From: Bacillus bingmayongensis
Lineage (GTDB): Bacteria > Bacillota > Bacilli > Bacillales > Bacillaceae_G
Direction: 5' to 3'
DNA length: 64,000 nt
Assembly: GCF_000299035.1 (NCBI RefSeq)
Contig: NZ_JH921518.1
Coordinates: forward strand, 532,439 to 596,438
Positions 38,382 to 44,929 of this stretch are shown piece by piece. The stretch's first letter is position 1. Every line of letters starts with the position of its first letter. A program made the translations under genes and the position numbers. The notes beneath the pieces were generated by a model. That model made no database searches. It saw only the letters and a program-made list of their open reading frames with translations, and had not been told where the DNA came from.

Positions 38382-40196
38382 GTGAAAAAAAGAAGTATTG
38401 TCTTTAAACTATTTTTATTAACATCAACATTATTTACTGTTACCTTCCTCCTTTTTTTCCTTGGACAATCATTGTTTTTAGAAAAATTTTATATCAATAA
38501 AAAAGTTCAAACCGTCCAAACTGCTTTTGAAAAGTTTATATCAAGTTATGAAAAGAGTAACGGGACATTTGAGGAAATAAGAAAACTCAAACAAGAATTT
38601 CACGAAAAAACAAATGCTGAGGTCGTTTTATTAGATCCAAATGGAATTATAAAAGATGAAAATAATTACTATATTGAAATTGTAGATGAATCCAATAAAT
38701 CGTATTCCATTCCACTGAACAATATTTTAACGAACGATGAATATACTAAATTTATGAATTTACAGTTAAAAAATAATGATATCATTCTTATAGATGGAAT
38801 TTTAAAAAAAGACGTAATTATACCTGTTACCATTACGACACGTTATAATTCATGGCAAAATGATAACATCATCTCTGACTTTAAATTATTCGATATTGAT
38901 TGGGCAAGCGCTAAGAAAAACAAATATGTAAAAGATACAAGACTTGGCATCCATACATTTAAGGGGGTTGTATCAAAAATACACCTTCCTTCCAAAAACG
39001 ACCTTCGTCTCGCAAATAATTTAGAAACATTACAAGGCATTCAGCACTGGGAACTATCCGTAATGCTAGGTAAAACAAATTCAAATGAATTAACAACATT
39101 TACAATCGGAGAAGAGGAAAATGGAAAAAGCCAAATTTTTGTAAAGCCAGTCATCGAAAACCGTAAAGTTAAAGAATTTGCTTTTGCGATGACCTCCTTA
39201 CAGCCTGTTAATGAAGCAATGCTCGTTTTAAAAGATTATTACGTCTATGCTTTAATTATCGTATTTCTTGTTATTATTTTATTATCCTTTTATTATTCAA
39301 AAATTATTGTTAAACCGCTTATTAAAATGAATCGAGTTACAAAAAAAATGGCTAATTTTGATTTCACTGAAAAGTTACCAGTTTCAGCAGATGATGAAAT
39401 TGGCGGTTTATCTAGCAGTATCAATACATTATCTGTAAACTTAAAAGATCGAATAGATCGATTAAACGTTGCAAATACAAAATTACAACAAGATATTGAA
39501 CGTGAACGCCAATTAGAAAAGACTCGAAAAGAATTTATTTCTGGTGTATCCCATGAATTAAAAACACCACTAAGTGTTATTAGAAGCTTTGCAGAAGGTA
39601 TTAAAGATGGCGTCAGCAAAGATAACACATACTATACAGATGTTATTTTAGAGGAAACTGAAAACATGAATCGACTCATCGTCGAAATGCTAGAACTGGC
39701 GAAACTAGAATCTGGCACGTATAAATTAGAGATGGACCCTTTTTCACTTGGTGAGCTTGTTCAACAAGTATATACAAAGCTTTTATTTAGTATGGAAGAA
39801 AAACAATTACAAGTAGAAATCGATGCAAATCCTTCTATATATGTCAAAGCAAATCGCAACCGCATTGAACAAGTTGTTGTGAATTTACTCAGCAACGCAA
39901 TTCGCTATACACCTGACGGGAAAGAAATTCGTATTCGTGTTATAGAACATGAAGACAAAGTAAAAGTAGAAATTGAGAACACTGGTAATCCAATCCCAGA
40001 TGAAAGTTTACAAAAAATATGGGATCGCTTCTACCGTCTAGATGCCTCCCGTAGCCGTCATACTGGGGGTACCGGACTTGGTCTATCGATTGTCAAAAAC
40101 ATTTTAGAGCTTCATCACGCCGAATATGGTGTGTATAATACCAATGATAGTGTCGTTTTTTATTTTGATTTACAAAAAGTAAAAGAAGTCAAATAA
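38382..40196 (+). CDS. Membrane sensor histidine kinase without an adjacent regulator
   Basis: A 604-residue kinase. Helix 1 is at about 9-29, an external sensor domain of about 255 residues follows, and helix 2 lies at about 285-305. HAMP is at 306-360. HisKA carries His391 in SGVSHELKTPLSVIRS. The ATPase lobe has NLLSNAIRYT, a Gly/Asn-poor N2 block (IENTGNPIP) and TGGTGLGLSIVKNI. The start is GTG with GAGGTGAAG before it. No response regulator lies next to it, so its partner is elsewhere. The external domain is not recognised. Confidence 0.87.
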   Translation: MKKRSIVFKLFLLTSTLFTVTFLLFFLGQSLFLEKFYINKKVQTVQTAFEKFISSYEKSNGTFEEIRKLKQEFHEKTNAEVVLLDPNGIIKDENNYYIEIVDESNKSYSIPLNNILTNDEYTKFMNLQLKNNDIILIDGILKKDVIIPVTITTRYNSWQNDNIISDFKLFDIDWASAKKNKYVKDTRLGIHTFKGVVSKIHLPSKNDLRLANNLETLQGIQHWELSVMLGKTNSNELTTFTIGEEENGKSQIFVKPVIENRKVKEFAFAMTSLQPVNEAMLVLKDYYVYALIIVFLVIILLSFYYSKIIVKPLIKMNRVTKKMANFDFTEKLPVSADDEIGGLSSSINTLSVNLKDRIDRLNVANTKLQQDIERERQLEKTRKEFISGVSHELKTPLSVIRSFAEGIKDGVSKDNTYYTDVILEETENMNRLIVEMLELAKLESGTYKLEMDPFSLGELVQQVYTKLLFSMEEKQLQVEIDANPSIYVKANRNRIEQVVVNLLSNAIRYTPDGKEIRIRVIEHEDKVKVEIENTGNPIPDESLQKIWDRFYRLDASRSRHTGGTGLGLSIVKNILELHHAEYGVYNTNDSVVFYFDLQKVKEVK

Positions 40197-40303
40197 TTTG
40201 TCTTAATTTCACGAGGAGTTCACATGAAATTCACACTCTCCCTTTATAGTAGTAAACAAGTTAATCCTTTCCTTTACACATATAACAGAGGAGAGTGCGT
40301 GAA

Positions 40304-40834
40304 ATGAAACAAGCAGGACAACCTATTCAAAACGAAAAACAATTAGAAAAAATCAAAAATATACTTTTACAATCTTCGAAACGTGATGGCTTATTATTCG
40401 TATTAGCTGTAAATTCTGGCCTAAAAGTAAGTGAGATTTTACAATTAAAAGTCGGTGATGTCATCGATGAAAATGAGAATGTTCGTCACTCCATTTTATT
40501 TTACAATGAAAAAGTAAAAAAACATAAATGGTTTGCTGTAAACGAAGACTTACAGCATGCAATCGAAGATTACATGAGAGAACGTAAAACGTGGAAACGA
40601 AGTGAACCATTGTTAAAGTCACAAAAAGGAACAAAATCCATTACAAGACAGCATGCATGGTATATTTTAAACAAAGCTGCAAAAGAAGTTGGTTTAGAAG
40701 GGATTAGCTCACATACACTTCGAAAAACTTGGGGATATTGTGCATACAAATCTGGTGTTGATATTGCATTTTTACAACACTTCTTTGATCATAGTACCCC
40801 ATCAAAAACTTTAAAATATATCGGTATTGCATAA
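40304..40834 (+). CDS. Small tyrosine-recombinase-like protein with Lys for catalytic Arg
   Basis: A 176-residue protein that is only the catalytic half of a phage-integrase-type recombinase, without the N-terminal core-binding domain. HTLR (137-140) gives the His and second Arg, His163 is in DHSTPSKT, and Tyr172 is in LKYIGIA near the end. The first catalytic Arg, normally in the GLRVSEL motif, is Lys41 (SGLKVSEIL). It may be inactive as a recombinase or act as a DNA-binding protein. The ATG at 40304 lies after GAGGAGAG; a GTG at 40295 is open too. No attachment site or element border is visible nearby. Confidence 0.8.
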   Translation: MKQAGQPIQNEKQLEKIKNILLQSSKRDGLLFVLAVNSGLKVSEILQLKVGDVIDENENVRHSILFYNEKVKKHKWFAVNEDLQHAIEDYMRERKTWKRSEPLLKSQKGTKSITRQHAWYILNKAAKEVGLEGISSHTLRKTWGYCAYKSGVDIAFLQHFFDHSTPSKTLKYIGIA

Positions 40835-40856
40835 AAAACAAGTATGGTTCTTATAC

Positions 40857-40898
40857 ATAAAAAAGGTTACCAAGTTTAAAGTTGGTAACCTTTTTTAT
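40857..40898 (+). terminator. Terminator downstream of the integrase-like gene
   Basis: AAAAAAGGTTACCAA, 8 nt, TTGGTAACCTTTTTT is a strong symmetrical hairpin 25 bp past the stop. Confidence 0.92.
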
Positions 40899-40965
40899 GT
40901 TTCATTTTCTCTTTCCTTGTTTCTCCTATTTTGTAGTGGTACTCTAGTAATAAGGGGGAGAAATT

Positions 40966-41160
40966 ATGAACACATTAACAATTGAATTACCAAAAGAAAC
41001 GGTAGAAAAGCTTGGATTGTTAAAACAAGCCTATCAAAAGAAAACAGGTGCTACCATTTCAGAAAGTACACTCGTTCAATCTCTTATCTCAAGAGAGTTT
41101 ATTCAAGAAATAACTCCATTTGATTTACAACAATATGTAACTGAAAAAGAACAGCTCTAG
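40966..41160 (+). CDS. Small ribbon-helix-helix-like protein
   Basis: A 64-residue protein. An N-terminal beta strand (MNTLTIELPKETVEKL) is followed by two helices, the pattern of a ribbon-helix-helix DNA-binding dimer such as antitoxins of the CopG/Arc type. There is no toxin gene beside it. AAGGGGGAG stands 6 nt before the ATG. Single gene, closed by its own terminator that includes the stop codon. Function is inferred from the fold pattern only. Confidence 0.65.
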   Translation: MNTLTIELPKETVEKLGLLKQAYQKKTGATISESTLVQSLISREFIQEITPFDLQQYVTEKEQL

Positions 41161-41178
41161 TAGCTGTTCTTTTTCAAT
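41141..41178 (+). terminator. Terminator of the ribbon-helix-helix gene
   Basis: AAAAAGAACAGCT, CTAGT, AGCTGTTCTTTTT overlaps the stop codon. Confidence 0.88.
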
Positions 41179-41295
41179 TTCTTCTCTTTCTGCATTCATA
41201 ATCCATTATATATTACTCTCACTTCTTATCTAGATTCTTATTTTCATTTACATCTGCAGAATTAAATACTTTTTTATTTTATTTCTGAAAAACCA

Positions 41296-41324
41296 TTGAC
41301 AATGATAATGATAACCATTATCAT
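41296..41324 (+). promoter_or_regulatory. Fur-controlled promoter of a short non-coding transcript
   Basis: TTGACA (41296-41301), 17 bp and TATCAT (41319-41324) form a SigA promoter with the same -35, spacing and -10 as the fer promoter. TGATAACCATTATCA (41309-41323) matches the 7-1-7 Fur box at 14 of 15 positions, and TGATAATGATAACCA just upstream overlaps as a second, weaker unit. Transcription should begin near 41331. No gene with a ribosome site follows; the transcript runs into a terminator. Confidence 0.8.
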
Positions 41325-41330
41325 TTATTA

Positions 41331-41440
41331 TGAAGCCAACAATTGATGAATCAACCAAACGCTCAGTAACATTGTTACCCCTCTTTTTCATATAGAAAAA
41401 CACTGTACATTCCCCCTGTTTGTACAGTGTTTTTCTTTTT
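41331..41440 (+). ncRNA. Candidate Fur-regulated small RNA (FsrA-like design)
   Basis: A transcript of about 110 nt is predicted between the Fur promoter and a strong terminator. Its 5' part can fold AACAAT with ATTGTT, and GTAAC-ATT-GTTAC (41366-41378). A single-stranded CCCCTCTTTTT stretch follows. The terminator stem AACACTGTACA/TGTACAGTGTT (to 41434) encloses an 11-nt loop, TTCCCCCTGTT, and ends in CTTTTT. C-rich unpaired stretches are the pairing elements of FsrA, the iron-sparing sRNA of B. subtilis, which is also released by loss of Fur. Whether this is the FsrA of this group or a second one I cannot tell. Confidence 0.65.
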
Positions 41441-41491
41441 ATCCCGCTATTCGTGAACAGTAATCCTCCACTGATTAAAGTTTCAATTTAT
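41438..41491 (-). repeat. Minimal bcr1-like relic, 54 bp (both ends only)
   Basis: Read on the minus strand it begins ATAAATTGAAACTTTAATCA, passes GTGGAGGATTACTG and ends CGAATAGCGGGATAAA. Both ends of the 158-bp copy at 21263-21420 are present and about 100 bp of the middle is gone. It abuts the U tract of the sRNA terminator and ends 3 bp before the DUF72 stop codon. Confidence 0.65.
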
Positions 41492-41493
41492 AT

Positions 41494-42339
41494 TTATTCA
41501 AATAAATTGAGCTGTTCCGGCTTTGGTTCTCCATATGTAATATTCATCATTTCCATGAGTTGCTTTGCATTATCCGCAGCATCTCCGCCTGAATTATTGT
41601 TAAATAATACATATATGTTCTTTGTCTTCTTCTGTAATTTCTCTAATCGTTCCACCCATTCTTCAAGCTCTTTTTTATTGTAGCGATATAAGCAGCGAAC
41701 TGCTCGCCAATTTTCTCCTTTATCAAGCCATCCATGAATATTGCGACCATGAAAGCGTATCAGTGCCATTTCAGAATGTGTTGCTTCTAATACAAGTGGA
41801 ACAGAACCAATTCCAGCTTGTGGTTCATCACAAATCGTATGAATCCATTTTTCCTGTTCTAAAAATTGTAATGTTTTATCATGCATATTGGGATTAAACC
41901 ACGTTTGATTTCGGAATTCTATGGCACACGGCAATTCTTCCATTTTTTCTTTTGTATAACGAAGTAAATCTACATTTTTCTTCTGACAATCAAACCAAGG
42001 TGGGTATTGGAATAATATCGTCTTTAATTTATGTGCTTCTTGAAGCGGAACAATCGATTGTTTAAATGTTTCAAACATCTCATCAATATTTGAAAATGGA
42101 ATCTCTCCTTGCATATGTCCCGTCATCCCTTGATACGCTTTAACAACAAACGAAAAATCTTTTGGTGTTTCCGTGGCCCATTTCATATAATTTCGAACTG
42201 GTTGCATGGCATAAAACGAACTATCGACTTCAACAATAGGAAAATATTCACTATATGTTCGCAATTTATTTCTATTTTCATAGGAATCTGTATATAAAGA
42301 ATCGTGATCTCCCCAACCTGTTAAACCAATTGAAATCAA
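41494..42339 (-). CDS. DUF72 family protein
   Basis: A 281-residue TIM-barrel-like protein of the DUF72 (YecE/YunF) family: YFPIVEVDSSFYAMQP near residue 35, FSFVVKAYQGMTGH near 63, LKTILFQYPPWF near 108, AIEFRNQTWF near 140, LIRFHGRN near 195 and YVLFNNNSGGDAADNA near 250. The reaction is unknown. The start is TTG with AAGGAGGA about 6 nt upstream. Single gene, divergent from the PAS kinase. Confidence 0.88.
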   Translation of the reverse strand: MISIGLTGWGDHDSLYTDSYENRNKLRTYSEYFPIVEVDSSFYAMQPVRNYMKWATETPKDFSFVVKAYQGMTGHMQGEIPFSNIDEMFETFKQSIVPLQEAHKLKTILFQYPPWFDCQKKNVDLLRYTKEKMEELPCAIEFRNQTWFNPNMHDKTLQFLEQEKWIHTICDEPQAGIGSVPLVLEATHSEMALIRFHGRNIHGWLDKGENWRAVRCLYRYNKKELEEWVERLEKLQKKTKNIYVLFNNNSGGDAADNAKQLMEMMNITYGEPKPEQLNLFE

Positions 42340-42500
42340 CTTTATTCCTCCTTATCTCGTTTCTGTCAATCAGTACATACCTAATTAGCGAAAACAAATA
42401 CTTCAGCCTACTTAACAAAGTTTCAACTTTCTTCAAGAGCATCTTTATAAAATATGATATACTAGATGGAAGAATTTTTAAATTGAGGAGTTATTTATTT

Positions 42501-43754
42501 ATGATTCAAGAGGATACTACTTTATCTCATGAAAAGCAAATAAAAAAATTAGAAAAAAAAGTACAGTTTTATGAGCAGTTGGTCAATCAATTACCACATC
42601 ATTTTACATATGAAAACTCACAACTAGGTTTACAGTTACATAAAAAAGGGACTTCTCATTCCATTAATCGCATACCACAAAAAGATATAGAACCAAATTT
42701 TGTACTAACTTGCGATTCCTTATTTCTATTTGAGCAACTTGAAAAGCACTTTGTTCATATTTTTGATGCATTTTCACATCATGTCACTTTCATTGACAAT
42801 AGAGGTATTATTACATTATGCAACCAATCTGCAGCAGATGATTTCGGAATATCACGGAGCGATATCATTGGCAAACCAATTCAAAAGTTATTAAACTTAC
42901 CTGAAGAAAAAATTAAAGCTTTAGAAACATTACGGAGTGGAAAAGAAATCTATAATGAAGAAGTTCTAGATCAGAACTATGGGATTTGCAATAATCGTAT
43001 CATTCGCGATTACAACGGAGAAATTTTCCGTGTTATCAGTGTTTTTCATTATCTAAATACCGAGCGTGATGCTGAAAAACTCGCATTAGCTGGTCGAATT
43101 GCAGCTGGAATTGCACATGAAGTTCGTAATCCACTTACAACAGTACGTGGTTATTTACAATTTTTACAAGAAAGTGTTTCACCTTCTAATAAAGAACTTT
43201 TTCAAAATCTACTCATTCCTGAACTAGATCGTGCAAATAGTATTATCACTAAATTTTTATCTATTTCAAAAGCACACAAATTTAAAAGAGAACCGTTTCC
43301 CATCAATACTTTTTTACGTGAATATATCCAACAGCTTCTAGCTAGTGAAGTATTTTTGCATAACATTTCTATTGAATATAAATTATCTCCCGAATTAGAA
43401 GACATACTAGTGAATATTGATCGACATGAGCTCATTCAAGTTTTCCTAAACTTATTTCAAAATGCTGTTGATGCAAAAAGTGATAAACCTTTATCTATCC
43501 AAATCACTAGTCATCGCTTAGATAATTTTGCTCGCATTACTTTTCAAGATAATGGAACCGGTATTCCTCCAGCGATTCAAGAATATATATTTGATCCATT
43601 CTTCTCTACAAAAGATGCAGGAACTGGACTCGGATTATCCGTAACAAGAAAAATCATTCAAAATCACAATGGAACTTTAAAAGTTTCTAGTAATGAAAAT
43701 GGTACAACATTTATCATCTCAATTCCATTAACACAAAAAAGGGCGGGCTTATAG
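42501..43754 (+). CDS. Cytosolic PAS-domain sensor histidine kinase (sporulation-kinase type)
   Basis: A 417-residue soluble kinase. A coiled-coil N-terminus (about 8-35) leads to a PAS domain at 90-190 (HVTFIDNRGIITLCNQSAAD). HisKA has His206 in IAAGIAHEVRNPLTTVRGY, the form typical of KinA-E phosphorelay kinases. The ATPase lobe includes NLFQNAVDAK, DNGTGIPPA and GTGLGLSVTRKI. No regulator gene is adjacent, which again suits a phosphorelay kinase feeding Spo0F. The ATG at 42501 follows GAGGAG by 10 nt; the longer frame from 42255 overlaps the opposite DUF72 gene and has no ribosome site. Confidence 0.88.
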   Translation: MIQEDTTLSHEKQIKKLEKKVQFYEQLVNQLPHHFTYENSQLGLQLHKKGTSHSINRIPQKDIEPNFVLTCDSLFLFEQLEKHFVHIFDAFSHHVTFIDNRGIITLCNQSAADDFGISRSDIIGKPIQKLLNLPEEKIKALETLRSGKEIYNEEVLDQNYGICNNRIIRDYNGEIFRVISVFHYLNTERDAEKLALAGRIAAGIAHEVRNPLTTVRGYLQFLQESVSPSNKELFQNLLIPELDRANSIITKFLSISKAHKFKREPFPINTFLREYIQQLLASEVFLHNISIEYKLSPELEDILVNIDRHELIQVFLNLFQNAVDAKSDKPLSIQITSHRLDNFARITFQDNGTGIPPAIQEYIFDPFFSTKDAGTGLGLSVTRKIIQNHNGTLKVSSNENGTTFIISIPLTQKRAGL

Positions 43755-43769
43755 TATTTTCCTAAAAGT

Positions 43770-43815
43770 AAAGGGAAACTTCCATCAGTGGGGATGAAGC
43801 CCCACTGATATAATT
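43770..43815 (+). terminator. Hairpin downstream of the PAS kinase, bcr-like
   Basis: AAAGGGAAACTTCCATCAGT opens it; ATCAGTGGGG, ATGAAG, CCCCACTGAT form the stem and TATAATT follows. The opening resembles the AAAGTGAAACTT terminus of the bcr-like repeats. The U tract is poor, so termination is likely but not certain. Confidence 0.55.
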
Positions 43816-43872
43816 AAGTTAATATATTTAAAATATACAATTCATTAACTTTCAGCACACTTCCTAAGCTCT

Positions 43873-44104
43873 TCACCAATCGGTCCCCTCGCCACTATGT
43901 ATTACAATTCCTTTTCCTCTTTCATGAGAAATACCATAAAACTTCATTAGGTTCGATGTCTCTTCAACTGTTTCACTTCTTTCAATATATCAATATAACC
44001 ACTCTAGCTGTAAGCGCACGCTTACACAATGTCTCTTCCTCTATTCCAAACTCAGTATACACAGTAAGAAATAACTAGCGACTATCCATTCTATATATAT
44101 TCAT
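43873..44104 (-). pseudogene. Decayed small gene with a stop codon and two frameshifts
   Basis: On the minus strand an ATG at 44104 reads MNIYRMDSR, then an in-frame TAG, then LFLTVYTEFGIEEETLCKRA. Coding sense then moves to another frame (YIDILKEVKQLKRH) and again to a third (ETSNLMKFYGISHERGKG...IVIHSGEGTDW) that ends at TGA 43873. Joined, they would give about 75 residues. I do not recognise the family. It occupies the 640-bp gap 43755-44394 together with a bcr-like hairpin and repeat Z; the rest of the gap shows nothing. Confidence 0.45.
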
Positions 44105-44110
44105 TTTGAT

Positions 44111-44260
44111 TTTCCGACATATAAGTCACGGCTATGAAAATAAAAAGAGATTTCCACTCGTTTTCTCCTTTTGGTTTCACACGGCATGGGGCTAAAAAAG
44201 GAACTGACCGCTTCTATGCATGGACGGATACTCTCTCCCACCTAAAAGGAAAGGTTTTAT
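44111..44260 (+). repeat. Interspersed repeat Z, copy 2
   Basis: 150 bp sharing GACATATAAGTCACGGCTAT, TTTTCTCCTTTTGGTTTCAC, GGCATGGGGCTAAAAAAGG, CTGACCGCTTCTATGCAT and CTCTCTCCCACCT with the copies at 32533 and 56790. It ends in GGTTTTAT. An open frame through it on the plus strand is not shared by the other copies and is taken as chance. Confidence 0.75.
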
Positions 44261-44394
44261 CTCGGTTTTTCAATCTGTCTATATGTGAAATACTTAATTT
44301 CCTTCTTTACGTTTCTTTACTTCAAATTTACTCTAGCTTAACGCTTATTTTGTATGATAGATAATGAAGACAATGATATGAAAGAGGGATGAAA

Positions 44395-44829
44395 ATGAAA
44401 GTCTTATTATCAATACGCTTTTGGATCGCCCTTATGTCATGCATAATTTTATGTTCAGGACTCTTTTTGACTTTAGAATACACTACTACATCAAAAGCAG
44501 CAGAAAATAGTGATATAGCTCCATATGAGCTATTATATGCAAAACCAAATACAGTACCCCAATCATCTTTGTCATCTAAAGAAAAAAGAGTTATCAAAGG
44601 AATGATTATTACAGAAGCTTCTTCCCATCATGATCTGGATCGGATTGCAAAAAAAATTAAAGAACAGTATAAAAACCAGAAAATCGATGAAATCATATTA
44701 TCGATTCACAACAAAAATACTGGAAAATACGAAGAAGACCTACCTTATGAGCCACTCAGCAAAGGAACAATTTCCATTATTTATAATTCACAATCTCATT
44801 CCAACGCAATCGTTCGTCTCAATGAATAG
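44395..44829 (+). CDS. Membrane-anchored small extracytoplasmic protein, unknown
   Basis: A 144-residue protein. An N-terminal helix (about residues 5-26) is an anchor or signal, followed by TTTSKAAENSD and a soluble domain of about 110 residues with alternating strands and helices (EKRVIKGMIITEA, DRIAKKIKEQYKNQKIDEI, GTISIIYNSQSH). I recognise no family. The ATG at 44395 is used because AAAGAGGG stands 6 nt before it; an ATG two codons earlier abuts that site. It is a single gene, convergent with the PBP gene. Confidence 0.65.
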   Translation: MKVLLSIRFWIALMSCIILCSGLFLTLEYTTTSKAAENSDIAPYELLYAKPNTVPQSSLSSKEKRVIKGMIITEASSHHDLDRIAKKIKEQYKNQKIDEIILSIHNKNTGKYEEDLPYEPLSKGTISIIYNSQSHSNAIVRLNE

Positions 44830-44870
44830 TACTACACCTACTGAAAAAAGTTTCACTTTATAAAAAATCG

Positions 44871-44906
44871 AGGCCACTGAAAAACTTACGTTTTTCAGTG
44901 GCCTTA
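44871..44906. terminator. Hairpin between convergent genes at 44.9 kb
   Basis: AGGCCACTGAAAAAC, TTA, GTTTTTCAGTGGCCT is a long perfect stem between the end of the 144-residue protein gene and the PBP gene. The T tracts are short, so it may be a bidirectional terminator or only an mRNA-end stabiliser. A solitary TTTCACTTTAT (44851-44861), a bcr-type terminus, lies just before it. Confidence 0.7.
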
Positions 44907-44929
44907 TAATCATTCGCCTCTTTTGATTT

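Noticed and set aside
40304-41160. Mobile island suggested by an integrase-like gene next to a ribbon-helix-helix gene
   Set aside because: Each gene has its own terminator, base composition matches the neighbours, and there are no direct repeats, tRNA gene or other mobility genes nearby.
41330-41395. 21-codon ORF (MKPTIDESTKRSV...) directly after the second Fur promoter
   Set aside because: It has no ribosome site, its ATG coincides with the predicted transcription start, and the peptide shows no recognisable feature. A non-coding transcript is the simpler reading, though a leaderless peptide cannot be excluded.
42255-42500. Upstream extension of the PAS kinase by 82 codons with apparent hydrophobic stretches
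   Set aside because: It overlaps the start of the opposite DUF72 gene and its promoter region, and lacks a ribosome site. The kinase is taken to be cytosolic.
44009-44026. Near-perfect palindrome TGTAAGCGCACGCTTACA, like a cre with two extra central bases
   Set aside because: It lies inside the coding relic at 43873-44104 (codons for Cys-Lys-Arg-Ala-Leu-Thr) and no promoter or live gene is next to it. The two extra bases also break the cre consensus.
44134-44364. 76-codon plus-strand ORF across repeat Z copy 2
   Set aside because: The frame is not kept in the other two copies and has no ribosome site, so it is chance within repeat DNA.
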